Below are positions 11,224 to 23,269 of a DNA stretch of 64,000 nucleotides, piece by piece. Position 1 is the stretch's first letter, and every line of letters begins with the position of its first letter. The notes beneath the pieces are model-generated. The model was not told where the DNA came from and did not search any database. It saw only the letters and a list, made by a program, of their open reading frames with translations. A program made the translations under genes and the position numbers. Origin of the DNA: Plasmodium coatneyi (Eukaryota; Apicomplexa; Aconoidasida; Haemosporida; Plasmodiidae); contig NC_033568.1 in NCBI RefSeq assembly GCF_001680005.1, positions 1,798,001-1,862,000 of the forward strand. The letters run 5' to 3'.

Positions 11224-12443
11224 TTTCCTGTGCTTCGCGTCGCCACCTTCCTTCTCTAATTTCCTTGGCAATCTCACAAAAATATTTTCTTAATTATTTG
11301 GCAGGAGCAAAGATCAAATGCACGGGTATAAATGAGTGTGCACCTGCATAGATGCAAGAATAGGTGCAGGAATGAGATGAGCGCTTCGTCAGAATAAATA
11401 TATATTTTTTTCCTTTTTCCTGAAATGAGTTTTCTAAATGTAGAAACGATGATATAATGCTCTTCCGAAAGTTCGTATAGTCTAGATAAAAAAAAAATTT
11501 TAAGTGAAAATTTTTTCCCCTCCTCGCTCAAAATATATTTCTTCTGCGCTTCACACTCTGCTCTTGTACTTCTTTTTTATTCTTTGAATAGATGTATAAA
11601 AAAAAAAAAAAATGTGAAGAAAGAGGAAAAAAAAACTAATTCATCAATATTTTGTATTCTTAATTTTTATAGAATATACAAATGCATAGTGAAATTAATA
11701 TTATGATTTTTTACTAAAGGCTAAAAAAATATAAGTAAAAAAATGTTGTGTAAAACTTCTTTCCGATGCGTTCTACAATAAGTGTAACGACGTGAAAGAA
11801 GGAAAAAGTGGATATTTTTTAAAACAAACTAAAAAGTAAGAGTTTTGTTTTTTTTTGTTTCCTCTTTTTTTTCCTTCTCTTTTGTTACTGTAAAAGTACA
11901 TATTGTATGATAGTACTAAGAATAACACCCCGCGTAATACTCCACCGCTTCGCCTAATTCTTAGCAACGATTTTGAAGAATACATAGAGGCAGTCCAATT
12001 ACTGGTTCTGTTTCTTCTGTTATCCCCTAAAAACGCAATTTGATTTAGAAATCGCGCAAAAGTTGGGGAATCCCCTGTTTTTTCTTCGTTTAATATATGT
12101 CCTGATTATGTCGTGATTATGCCGTAACTATTTCGTAACTGTTATTATATACTAACCGTATTTTTCCTACTGTGTCATTTTGTAGCGTTATTCTTAGTGA
12201 GCCTCTTCATTTATCTTCTTTTTTGATGTGAAACGATTATACGCAAGCTAGATTATGCGCAAAAGTGAATGAAGGAAAAAAAAGTGTAAAAGAATTGTTG
12301 AAATATTTGAGCAAGAAATTTCTGCTACTAAGTGGATTATCCAACAGTGTCGCAGTTGAACTAATGATTTAATATAATAAAAAAAAAAAAGAAAAAAAAT
12401 TATATTTTGTTTTAAACTGAATATTAAACGAGTCTTGCAAAAA
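11224..12443. other. Divergent intergenic region
   Basis: Lies between the minus gene ending at 8997 and the plus PHIST-like gene, so it should hold both 5' flanks. AT-rich with poly-A and poly-T; no coding signal. Confidence 0.55.
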
Positions 12444-14808
12444 ATGGACGCCATCAAAATGGTTTTTCCGAAGGATCGCCGTTTGTGGGTGCACCTTTTA
12501 CTTATTATGTATTATGTCCTACTTTGGACTGAGTCACAGGTACGTGGAAGTTTTACGTGGGTCGTTTTTTTCTTTATTCCTTCTTTTTCTTATCACAGTA
12601 GTGCCAGCATATGGCAAAATACATTTTGTCCCTTTGTCCAAATTTATCATTGTAAACGTTCGCTACTTGCTTTCCCTTTTTGGCGCTTTTTTTTTAATGT
12701 TATCCATTGTATTTTTTACCCCTTATTTTATTCCATTATATTTTTTATTTCATTCTACTTTTTATTTCATTCTACTTTATTCTTTTCTTTTCTATTTTAT
12801 TTTATTCCTTCCTTTGCAGAGCTTTAATGGGACAACGCACGTGGGGACCTTGATAGGGACATACCCATCTGGGCGTTCAAGAATTTTGTCCGATTTGTCG
12901 CTCTTTTCAGATGATTTAATATTGAGGGAGGACCAAGACACGAATAGGAATGACCACACGAATGGGAATCACCACAGTAACATGAACCAGGAAGGGCATT
13001 CACGTGTAGGGATGCACAGAATGGCAAACTGGTTTGATAGGAAGAACAGTGGTTTTAAGTGGCCCCACAAGCAGCAAAATCATTGGATTGATGAGACGCA
13101 TCTTAAATGGGACGCTGAGGGGTATCGCAAATTGGAGGAGCAGGAAAACCATGACAGATCCGATGTGAATTTGCGTGACAGGTCCGATGTGAATCTACTT
13201 GACAGGTCAGATGTGAATCTTCTTGACAGATCCGATGTGAATTTGCGTGGCAGGTCCGATGTGAATCTACTTGACAGGTCAGATGTGAACCTTCTTGACA
13301 GATCCGATTTGAATTTGCGTGACAGGTCCGGTGTGAATCTACTTGACAGATCCGATTTGAATTTGCGTGACAGATCCGGTGTGAATCTACTTGACAGGTC
13401 AGATGTGAATTTGCGTGACAGATCCGATGAAAGTTTGTTTGACAGGTCCGATTTGAATTTGCGTGACAGGTCCGGTGTGAATTTGCGTGACAGATCCGAT
13501 TTGAATTTGCGTGACAGGTCCGGTGTGAATCTACTTGACAGGTCAGATGTGAATCTTCTTGACAGATCCGATTTAAATTTGGGTGACAGGTCCGATGTGA
13601 ATTTGCGTGACAGGTCCGATGTGAATTTGCGTGACAGGTCAGATGTGAATTTGCGTGACAGGTCAGATGTGAATTTGCGTGACAGGTCCGGTGTGAATCT
13701 ACTTGACAGGTCCGGTGTGAATCTACTTGACAGGTCAGATGTGAATCTACTTGACAGGTCAGATGTGAATCTACTTGACAGGTCCGGTGTGAATTTGCGT
13801 GACAGATCCGATTTGAATTTGCGTGACAGGTCCGGTGTGAATCTACTTGACAGATCCGATTTGAATTTGCGTGACAGGTCCGGTGTGAATCTACTTGACA
13901 GGTCAGATGTGAATCTTCTTGACAGATCCGATTTGAATTTGCGTGACAGGTCCGGTGTGAATCTACTTGACAGGTCAGATGTGAATCTACTTGACAGGTC
14001 AGATGTGAATCTACTTGACAGATCCGATTTGAATTTGCGTGACAGGTCCGATGTGAACTTGCGTGACAGGTCCGATGTGAACTTGCGTGACAGGTCCGAT
14101 GTGAACTTGCGTGACAGGTCCGATGTGAGCTTGCGTGACAGGTCCGATGTGAACTTGCGTGACAGGTCCGATGTGAACTTGCGTGACAGGTCCGATGGGA
14201 CAAAGGATAGGAGGCCGCACTCCCAACGAAGTCATGGAACACATACAGGACCATACTACGATACTATTTACTCCAGTTGGAGAAACCTTATCAAACGAAA
14301 GTACAGGTCAAATCTGCCATACGGTTGCACCCGCCTTGACCTTTCCAGGAATCTTACGGACGAAGAAATATTGAGCATGCCGCAGGAATTTTTTTTTTGG
14401 TTTAATAAAAGGAAGGCATTTATTTCATTTTTTTATTATGGGATCTACTTAGAAAGGAAGTACTACGACATGGTGAATAACTTGAATAGATGGTTTTCCA
14501 GAGTAGCAGAAGCCAATAATTTGCCAGATTATTACAAGTTAGGATGGTGGAAACAATGCAACAAAGACCTTATGCACGACTTGGAATGCATCCAAAATAC
14601 GTGTGACAATTTCTTCCGCAGTTTTGTTCGTGAAAGGAGAGGAAAATATGTATTGGCCATGTCATTTGAAAATCTACTGTATCGTGTTCGCAAGTTAACA
14701 CATGGAAGTATTAACCGAAACAAGGAGAAATGGACTAGTATTTTGACACAGAACGTGAAAAGATACAGAGATAGGGCGAACAGGAAGCACATTACTCAAC
14801 GAAGATAA
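12444..14808 (+). CDS. PHIST-like exported protein with long 8-residue repeats
   Basis: Two exons: 12444..12539 (32 codons, CAG|GTACGT) and 12820..14808 (acceptor CTTTGCAG); about 694 residues. Exon 1 is a signal sequence (WVHLLLIMYYVLLW). Exon 2 opens with SFNGTTHVG and soon has RILSD, a PEXEL of the RxLxD form. A charged spacer is followed by 43 complete copies of DRS[DG][VL]NL[RLG] and a partial copy. The last 200 residues start LTDEEILSMPQEFFFWFNKRK and contain WWKQCNKDL and EKWTSIL, with the helical, Trp-containing order expected of a PHIST domain. PHIST proteins act on the red-cell cytoskeleton and surface trafficking. The repeat function is unknown. The 280-bp intron is T-rich and reads open in the exon 2 frame, which could mislead automatic callers into an unspliced start near 12514. 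Confidence 0.85.
13153..14199 (+). repeat. 24-bp coding minisatellite, 43 full units
   Basis: Units of the type GACAGGTCCGATGTGAATTT plus GCGT run from 13153 to 14184 as 43 x 24 bp with no indel, then a partial unit. Variation is confined to a few codons (D/G, V/L, R/L/G). The antisense strand is also open across the array (13103-14254), which is a consequence of the repeat. Confidence 0.95.
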
Positions 14809-16142
14809 AAGGTGGAAGTTGGAACAAAGAGCAAAGGAAGGAGGAGCGTTGTGCTGGATGGCTCATCATCTTTAATTATTCGATGACGTTGTGGCACAAT
14901 GTGGATTTCTTCCTGTTATTCCTGCCTTTTCTCTACATTTACATCCTAAGTGAGCCTATGGGATGATTGGTTCCCTTTCCTTCCCCCTCTTTTTGGAATA
15001 GCAATGATAAGCTCATGGGGTGTTGTAATTTCTGCTCAACGGAAGGCCACACTTGCATGATTGTAATGGCCTATTTATTATTACACCTATTGGAAATGGC
15101 CCTTTTGTGATTACACCTATGTGTGGTTATACCTATTTACTATTATACCTATTTATTATTATACCTATTTATAATGGCCTATTTATGATTACTTGCTGTT
15201 GCGCATAACTTTGCCCACCTTTCTAGCGCATAGTCACCATGTGGTCATATATTCATAAGCCTAGCCCCTATCCATACCGTGTTGATCCTTGCCGAGTTAT
15301 CTCATTTTTGTTCGCTGTATTGGTGCACATAAAATGTATGTGGTCTTTAAAGGGCTTAGTTCGTTCATACCCCCAACGTGAGGAAGTATGGACAAACTGT
15401 CTTCTCTTTTATTTTTTTCTCTTTTGGTTTAACACTTGATTTTAAATAGTACTACTTCCAAGGATAAATATTTGGCGCGTTCGTCAAATAGGGAAGAAAA
15501 GAACAATAAGGCAGGCATTTTAGCCACGGAACACTGCCACATATATATAGAATTCAGAAAAAAAAAAAAAAAAAAGAAGAGAAAGAGGCGTTTCATGATA
15601 TCCGCGCACATTACTTCATTTAGTAATCACTATGGAGGTAGAGTTGCACTTTACCCCCCTCCTTCCAGAAACACAGTTAAAAAACTCCCCAAAACTGTTC
15701 TACCTTCTGTAATAAAGTAGTAACTGAGTGGAGCACTAAATCGCAATGTTTTTTTTTTTTTCTTCTTTCATCCTTTAATATGTATTATTCAAATTATTAA
15801 AGTAGTATTTTTTTTTTTGGTTCATATAAAAAAAACAATAATGTGAAAGAAAAAATAAGGAAATTGTACATTTAGCTTAAACGAATTTTTGCTCTATTGG
15901 CAAAAGGACTACATCCTACAAGCCAATAAAAGGAAATACACTTGTATTTACTTGTTACAAATACAAAAAATAAATTCTAATTTAAATATTTAAATAAAGA
16001 CACACAATGTAAATAATTGTCATGGTGCTTGCAAATTATTCATGCATAAAGCTTGATATATTTTCTCATTTATTACATCAAGCAAAATATCTGCGTTGCA
16101 TCAGCACTAAAATCAGAATTGCCTTTATTTATAAAATTATTA
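14809..16142. other. Tail-to-tail spacer
   Basis: Lies between the 3' ends of the PHIST-like gene and the DBP gene. A degenerate run of TTACACCTATT-type units lies at 15065-15195 and poly-A at 15559-15575. No credible gene. Confidence 0.6.
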
Positions 16143-19100
16143 TCATGAATAATCCAGGGGGGTTGACGTTTGGATATGTTCAATATCTAAAAAAGAAATA
16201 AAAAGAATAAAGCAGAATGATGTGATATTTCTTTTTATGTGGAATTTTTTTTTTTTTTTTTGAAATTTGAATTACCGTCAGGAATCAGCGGGATTCTATG
16301 AATATTATCAGAGTATTCTTCGAAATCATTAAATGAAGCTTCTTCTTCAGGACTGTACGAACAAGGAAGTGCACATTTATTATATATATGTACATACACG
16401 TATATATGTATATATACATGCGTGTAATGATTGCACATTTTTACTCTCCTCAAAACTTCACACATGGAATACATAGAATTAATTGTGCACTAAAAGCATT
16501 TCTTATTTTATTTTCTCTTATAGTTGTTATTCTATCTTTTATTCTAATTTTTATTTTATATTATATTTACTCATAATCGTTCATATTCCGTGCGGCCATT
16601 AACAACAACAGTATCAGGAACGCTCCCCCGGCGGCAAAATAAGCCTTGTCTGCAAAAAGAATATTGGTTAAAAGAGTTTTTATAACATTCTTAAAATGAA
16701 TTTCTTTTTAATTTACATAACATCTTTCTCTATTCATCATCTTTTTCTGCATACTTGTAAAGCTCCCTTTTGTAAAGCACTTATATGATGGATCTTCAAA
16801 TTCCTTTTTCATGCAATTATGGTAATCATAAGAATAAACCTCAAAATAGTTCAAACAAAAATCCGATATTGAACAACATAAATTTCCTCTTTCCTCTTTA
16901 GAACAAGTGCTCGATGACATTCTGTCTTCTATAGAGTTACAGTACTTTAAGGAAACATTATTATTGCACTTGTGTGCTTTAGACATACGGATAATTTCTT
17001 CCCTTGTTGCATTTACATCTCTGTGTTGGTATTCGTCTATATTTAATTTATCATTACTCAAATTATTATGGCTATATAATTGGTACCTATTTGGATTTTC
17101 CATAGAATTATCTTGATACATATGCCCTCTCCTTTCTGCTTCATCTTGCCTGATGCTACCCCTGTGATGTTCATCTACACGTGCAGTTTGATTAGAATTG
17201 GGCCCACCATTCGGCATATTACTATTGTTAAAATCATGCTTTTGAAAACCTCTTTCACTTCCTCCATTTGTATTTTCTACACTGTCAGTTGTATCATTAG
17301 TAGTTTTATATACACTTTCGTTTGTTTCCAAACTTTTAGTTCCACTTAACGGAGTTGCACCCTCAGTTTTGTCACTTCCAGTAACCCCAACAACACCAGG
17401 ATCAGCAATATCAGATTGTTCAGGTTGAGTTTCAGTAATGGTTGGAGTTCCCTGTTCGGTAATGTGAACACTTTCTCCGTCCAGGTTAGCCTTGCTTTTT
17501 TCACTTTCCTCTTTTCTAACATCAGAATTTCCTTTTTGTCCAGCAAGGACTGATGGATCATTCGACGGACTCGGTAAAGAACCTTGCGCAGTGTCACCAT
17601 GAGCACCACCATTCTCAGTCGTAGCAGGATCTTCAACAGGTTTAACATCAGCCGAACCGCCATTACCAGGAGTAGCTGCACTTATGGTAGAACTATCCTC
17701 GGCAGTGTTAACGATTCCGTGCGCAGAATCCTTACTACTATCTACAGTCCCAATTTTCGGATTTGCATTTGGCGCATGAGATTCCGTGGATTTATTGTTA
17801 TCATTATTATCTTCCGAAGGTCCCAAACCGTTATGAGTGGTTACCAATGGCTGTTCACTATTTTCCTTAGGTACAGATAAACTGTTCACAGTACTTTCAT
17901 CTGAGCTATTTTCTTTAACGGTAGACTCAGAAGGTCGACTACCTGATGTGTCCAAGTTTTCCTTCCCATTATTTGCAATATCCGTAGTGCTCGTAGTGTC
18001 AGCACCCCCTGCAGTTACAGATTTATGCGCATCAACATTTTCGCCAGGTGCATTTTGAGCAATATCACTTCGCTGTACATGGTCTTCTGCAGGTGTGTGA
18101 TTTTCATTTTGACCATCCCCCGTAGCAGCTTTACCTGTGGTGGAACTATCTGCGCCACTGTTAACAATTCCGTGCGTAGTATCCCCCCTAACCTGATCCT
18201 CCTTACTATTATTTGCAGATTGTGTAGTGGACTCCAAATTTGGTGAATTCGATGTAGGAGACTTTTCTACCTTTTCCACTATTTCCTGGGCATTTCTGCT
18301 AACCTCTTTAACGGCACAAACGCATAAATCAATATATACATTATCACGTTTGTTAATTTCATTCTGGAAAGCGACCTCGTTAAATTCATTTAACTCCTGT
18401 TTCAGTATATCATAAGGTGCTGCGATATCTGCTGTCTGGATGTTCTGTTCCTTTTTAACACTTATAAATTTATTTGACAGAATATCCCATTGTGTTTTTT
18501 TTTTGGTTATCCATTTATCGTATAATTTACACGAATTTTGGCATGCAGACACCGTACATACTTTTTTACCATTATCGTTCATTTTTCCGTCACAATTTTC
18601 TTTCAGTTTCTTTTGTTCTGCGGATAATTCTGACACATAATCCATTCCCCATTCTCGAATCCATCTATATATCTGCGCTTCCACATCTGTCACAACATTT
18701 TCTTCACAAATCCATACAAACTTCTCCTTCAATCCAAATTTATTATCCCATCTTGTCTTAACTGAGGACATCAATGCTTTCCAAATCTCTTCTTTAGATT
18801 CATTCCACCACTGCTTACGATCCATTCGGCCCTTTTCATCAGTTCCAAAGATGCTGCTCAAATTATCTTCCACTACTTTGGAATATCCAATACCTTCCAT
18901 ATCAGTTCCCATAATTATATCTCCAAAATCTTCCAAACTCCATCTTATATCCTTACAGAAGACTTTGTTATATCTGTAGTTATTCTTCTTCAATAATAAA
19001 TCACCCTCTACTGTTGCATCATGGATAAGTTTATTTTTTAAATCCAATTTCCGAATTTTTATATCATTATCAGAATTTTTGTCTTTATTATTTTCTAAAT

Positions 19101-20025
19101 TCGTAAGTTCCATCATACATAATTGAAATCTTCGATCTGGTATACAAACATCCTTCTGAGTTGGACATTGCCAATCTCTTGCCCAACGTTTTCTCTTATC
19201 ATTACAATTTTTCATTACCTTCCTTTGAAGAAAAGCATCATTCATAACACCACTAGACATTGTTTTCGTCTGACCCATATCGTAAGGATGCCCACCACCT
19301 TCCGAGGAATTTCTAAGAGATTTTCCCTGATGCTCAGTCACAAATTCAGGAACATTATCAAGGGTCTCAGATGGATGCCCACTTCCAGACATATCATAAT
19401 CTAACATGACCAAATTGTTTACATTCCTCCCGTTATCCGTTTTACTGTCTGTTTTATGTTCTCCATTTGCTTCTTCCCCTATGTCATTGTTGTCCGTAAA
19501 GTTTTGCGCCTCATAAGTGGATTCCTTCAAAATGCGATTAGTTCTTTTTCCATTCATTTGTGCATCCTTCATTTTTAGTTCCGTTACGCCATATTTATAT
19601 TTTACATTTTGCTGCACTCTTCCTATTCTGCTTCCATCAATTCCTTCTAACCATGGTTGTATGTGATCGTCCTCCATATAATGATGTTCTGTAGCTAAAA
19701 TACGACCATTTTCACCTTGCATGTTTTCATTTTCGCATTTCCGTGGAAGGATTCCATTCGTTCGTTCTAATAATACATTATTCACCTAAAAGAAAAATAA
19801 AGAGAACAAATTACACGCATCACACAATTTTTATCTTCTTTGAATTTGCCCCCACTTTTAGTACAATTAAATGGTCCTCTTTTTTTGGTTGTTTTCTCAG
19901 GGCAATTAAATGTACAAGATAATGTATTAGTCTGATGGAAAAATTGCCCCTTTTTTTAGTACCTCGTGTGATAATAATAAAACTGGGAGAAAAAATAAAA
20001 AATGTTTTTTTTTTTTTCCTTCCAT
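16143..20025 (-). CDS. DBP: Duffy-binding protein (DBP/EBL family), five exons
   Basis: Exons: 20025..19963, 19785..16717, 16644..16571 (or from 16649), 16352..16276, 16186..16143; about 1108 residues, close to the family length. Exon 1 is a 21-residue signal peptide (MEG, four Lys, H, then FLFFLPVLLLSHE). Exon 2 begins VNNVLLERT. Region II, the DBL domain, spans about 215-511 with all 12 Cys, CIPDRRFQLC and NNYRYNK near the receptor face. Low-complexity Ser/Thr/Asn/Glu sequence follows. The C-terminal region VI is Cys-rich. Exon 3 is the TM helix (AYFAAGGAFLILLLLMAA), and exons 4-5 the tail ending TPLDYS. The frame holds with a phase-0 joint to exon 3 at 16644; the nearby AG at 16650 would need a non-GTAAAT donor. 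The protein is released from micronemes and binds the Duffy receptor during erythrocyte invasion. Simian species carry several DBP paralogues; which one this is, and whether it uses human or macaque Duffy, cannot be told here. Confidence 0.95.
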
Positions 20026-20283
20026 ATTATTTAGAAATAAGTGTGTACGTGATTATATAATACAAAGCACAGAAAGGGGTGTACGCAATTTATGTAGCTA
20101 GGTGTTATACACATCTAACGAAACATATGTGCGGAAAAGAAAGAAAACCTAAACGAATATATATACTGAAACCGCGTATACCTAAATTATAATAACCTAC
20201 ATGCAGGGGATAAAACATAAAAAATGTTGTGGCAATGTGGTTGGAAATTTTTTATTGCTATTTTTAAAAACCTTTTTTTTTCA

Positions 20284-20554
20284 TAGAACAAGGTACTTTA
20301 TGAGTATACTTTTATACAACACCTGTTGTTCTTTTCTTTTTTTTTTATTAGAACAAGGTACTTTTTGTGTACACTTTTATACAAACACCCGTAGTACTCT
20401 TTTTTTTTTTTTTTTTTTCTTAGAACAACAAACTTCATGCGTACTCTTTTATGCAACACCCGTAATACTCCTTTTTTCTTTTCTTTTTTTTTTTTTTTTT
20501 TTCTTAGAACAACAAACTTCATGCGTACACTTTTATGCAACACTCGTAATACTC

Positions 20555-20591
<37 letters not shown>

Positions 20592-20790
20592 CTTAGAACA
20601 ACGAACTTTATGAGTACACATTCATGCAGCACCTGTAGTAATCACTTTTTTTTATTAGAACAAGGTACTCTATGCGTGCACCCTTATACAACACCTGTAG
20701 TACTCTTTTTTTTTTTTTTTTCTTAGAACAAGGTACTTTATGTGTACACTTTTATACAACAGTAATAGTACTCCTTTTTTTTTTTTCCCC
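20284..20790. repeat. Degenerate 60-85 bp minisatellite upstream of DBP
   Basis: Seven recognisable units, each beginning TTAGAACAA (20284, 20349, 20419, 20503, 20593, 20655, 20721 approx). Each continues with ACTTYATGNGTACAC, CTTTTATRCAACAC and a poly-T run of variable length. Unit length differences are mostly in the poly-T. Translated ORFs across it are artefacts. Confidence 0.85.
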
Positions 20791-20879
20791 CTCATTACAA
20801 CGGTAACCCAGAGTATATCCCAAAACAAACAGTAGATATGGTGTGCAAAAAAAGAAGAAAAAAAAAAAAAAGTGGATTC

Positions 20880-21085
20880 CATGAGCACACCAGTAGTATA
20901 TACGGTTAAGAGATTTTTGTTCTAGGTATGGTGTGCAGAAAAAAAAAGGAAACGTTTGATTGCATGAGCAAACACGTAATGTACGTGGTTAGAAGATTTT
21001 CGTTCTAGATAAGGTGTGGAAAAAAGGAAACAAAAAAAAAAAAAAAAAAAAAAAAAGAAAGAGAAAGAGAAAGAGAAAGAGAAAT
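20880..21085. repeat. Second short repeat block and GAAA microsatellite
   Basis: Two or three copies of a 75-bp unit with ATGAGCAMAC, GTATATACGGTTA-like and TTYGTTCTAGRTAWGGTGTG segments (about 20880-21020), followed by a poly-A run and (GAAA)n. It differs from the adjacent TTAGAACAA units. Confidence 0.6.
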
Positions 21086-22376
21086 AAAATTGTGAATAAA
21101 GAAATTATGCTACATGGTAATCATAAGTCCATACGTTAGTAAAATATATGATCTGCAGTGGTGTGTGTATATATTATATGAATTAATGGGGCGGCACCAC
21201 GTAAATAAATGCTTCCGTTTCCCTAAGAATGAATGATATTACTTTTCATTCGGCAGGATTTCCTGCCTATAGGTAAGAAAAAAAAAATATTCTACTACGA
21301 CATTCATGTTCAGGTTTCGCGTGTTTAGAAAAATATGGAAAATATTTAAAAAAAACTACCAAAAAAAAATTTTCCTTCTCTCAGTGCAAATACAAAATTT
21401 TCAATGTACGTCCTGCTACATCTATTACATACTATGATATATTATGATTTTTTTCTCATAATCTCGGTATTTATAAATGATTTCAATTAATTTCATGTTA
21501 TCGCGATTCTCCCATAATGCACAAAATATTGGGAAAATTTATTTCTTCCTATTCAAATATTATTTTCCCCCCCTCTTCCTCACATTAAATCGCATTTTAA
21601 ATAAATAATATGTTAGAAATAATGGGGCACATTCATTTTATAAAAATAAAGAAATCTTCGTAGTAATATGAAATACTATAAATATGTTCCATATTAATTA
21701 AGGAGAAAAAAATGGTCACATAGAATAAAAAATTGTACGGGTTCGTATATAAATATGGAAAAATCACATTAGCACAAACTGCATGAAAGAAAAAACAAAG
21801 CGGAGACATTTACTTACGTTTTTTACATGTTTGTTGTATGAGTGTAACGTCATGAAAATATTCTATAGATGTATTCATTTGACATCTAGATGTAATATTA
21901 TGTACATTAATATATCCTACATTCTTATTCTTTTACATTTATATTTCTCACATGAATATTTTTTTGCATTCCCATTTTCTCATATTTGGACGTCTCACAG
22001 CGCTTTATTCCATGAGGAGCACTATACTCATATGTAAATAATATTCTATCATTTTGAATTGAAAAAAATATCTATTACACCCCGAACTTCAAACCTCGAA
22101 ATTTAAGTCTTGAATTATATGTTTAGTGTAAACGTATGGAGTTTAATGTAAAATTTTCCTGTATATGTGCATACTCTTTATAATAAATTATATAATAAAA
22201 TTTTAATTAAATGGTTTTACAGATTTTCTACTCCTTTCTGTTGCATAATGTGTATTACACTTCCTCAGATTACATCTCATTTTTATACATCACAATATTA
22301 ATAAATGCGTTTAATAATGTAAAAGTTCATCTTCGTTAAGGCGCAACAGATAGTAAAAGAAATCATATTATTAATA

Positions 22377-23269
22377 ATGAATCATGGGATGAAAGAATAT
22401 ATGAGATTGTTTACTGCTCTTAAAGTTGCAGCATCTATACTATTTATATGGATACACAATCGTCCTAATGCTCCGGTACAATAACAGTATTTTATGTTAC
22501 TTTTTTGTCTTTTTCCTTTTTTTTTTACGTTTATTTGATATATTATATTTTCCTTATCATTGTTTACTCATTTATAATTCATAAATATGTAAAATAATAT
22601 TTACATTACATTTTTCAGTATACTTCGGGTAAATACATAGGAGGCCCATACAATATTGAAATCATATCAGACATAAGATTTCAGAGATCATTGGCAGAAC
22701 AAGAATTTCAGGAAGAATTGGACCAATTAAAAATACCGGATAAAACATTAAAAGACAGCCCAGATAACAGTGCTAAATGGGTTTCAGATGATTTATCAGA
22801 GCATGAACAGCTGCAAGAAAGTTGTTCGAATGATTTGGAAATTTATAAAGAGAAGTTTAAGCATAAATATGCTAAATGGAAAGGTTTAAAAAGACTAGAT
22901 GGTTATTTTGAAAAAAATATATTTGATAAGATTGATAGAATACGTAAACAGGAAGGGGAGACTGGTGTCTACAATAGAACAGTAATAAAGAATATAATTA
23001 AAAAGAGGGACATACTTATTATGGTTATGCCCCCAATTTTATTGATTGTATTATTACCAACTATAATTATAACCGCGCTCAGTTTAGGATTATATACACA
23101 CATTTTTACCATATATGGTATTCTTCTCTTAATATTAGCATGCATAATTTCATTCTCGATCATTTATACCATGGTAAAAGTGTTAAAATATTACAGATTA
23201 GAAGTTGGAGGGGGTAAACTGAAATTTAAGGAATATTGTGCGCTTTGTAAAGATATATTTTTTCCTTAA
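22377..23269 (+). CDS. PEXEL exported protein with two C-terminal TM helices
   Basis: Two exons: 22377..22475 (33 codons, CCG|GTACAA) and 22619..23269 (acceptor TTTTTCAG); 249 residues. Exon 1 holds a signal-anchor (LKVAASILFIWI). Exon 2 begins YTSGKYIGGPYNIEI and reaches RSLAE, a perfect PEXEL. A charged middle region leads to the family-like block YAKWKGLKRLDGYFEKNIFDKID, then two hydrophobic helices (ILIMVMPPILLIVLLPTIIITALSL and IYGILLLILACIISFSIIYTMV) and a short basic/Cys tail. The order of signal exon, PEXEL, LDxxxE-type helix and paired TMs is that of the small two-TM Plasmodium exported families (fam-L/fam-M or Pv-fam-d type). The exact family is not assigned. Confidence 0.88.

Larger units (their letters stand above)
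20026..22376. other. Divergent region upstream of DBP and the 22.4-kb exported gene
   Basis: No credible gene. It holds two minisatellite blocks (20284-20790 and 20880-21010), listed separately, and a poly-A plus GAAA run at 21020-21085. The rest is AT-rich. It should contain the DBP promoter. Confidence 0.6.

Noticed and set aside
12514..12819. N-terminal hydrophobic extension of the PHIST-like ORF
   Set aside because: T-rich intron read through in frame; a clean CAG|GTACGT donor and CTTTGCAG acceptor define it as intron.
13103..14254. 383-codon minus-strand ORF with SHRTCHAN repeats
   Set aside because: It is the antisense reading of the PHIST-like 24-bp array; a 24-bp unit without stops keeps several frames open. 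No independent signal or domain.
20201..20888. ORFs of Phe/Leu or Lys runs in the 20-kb repeats
   Set aside because: Produced by poly-T and poly-A in a minisatellite.
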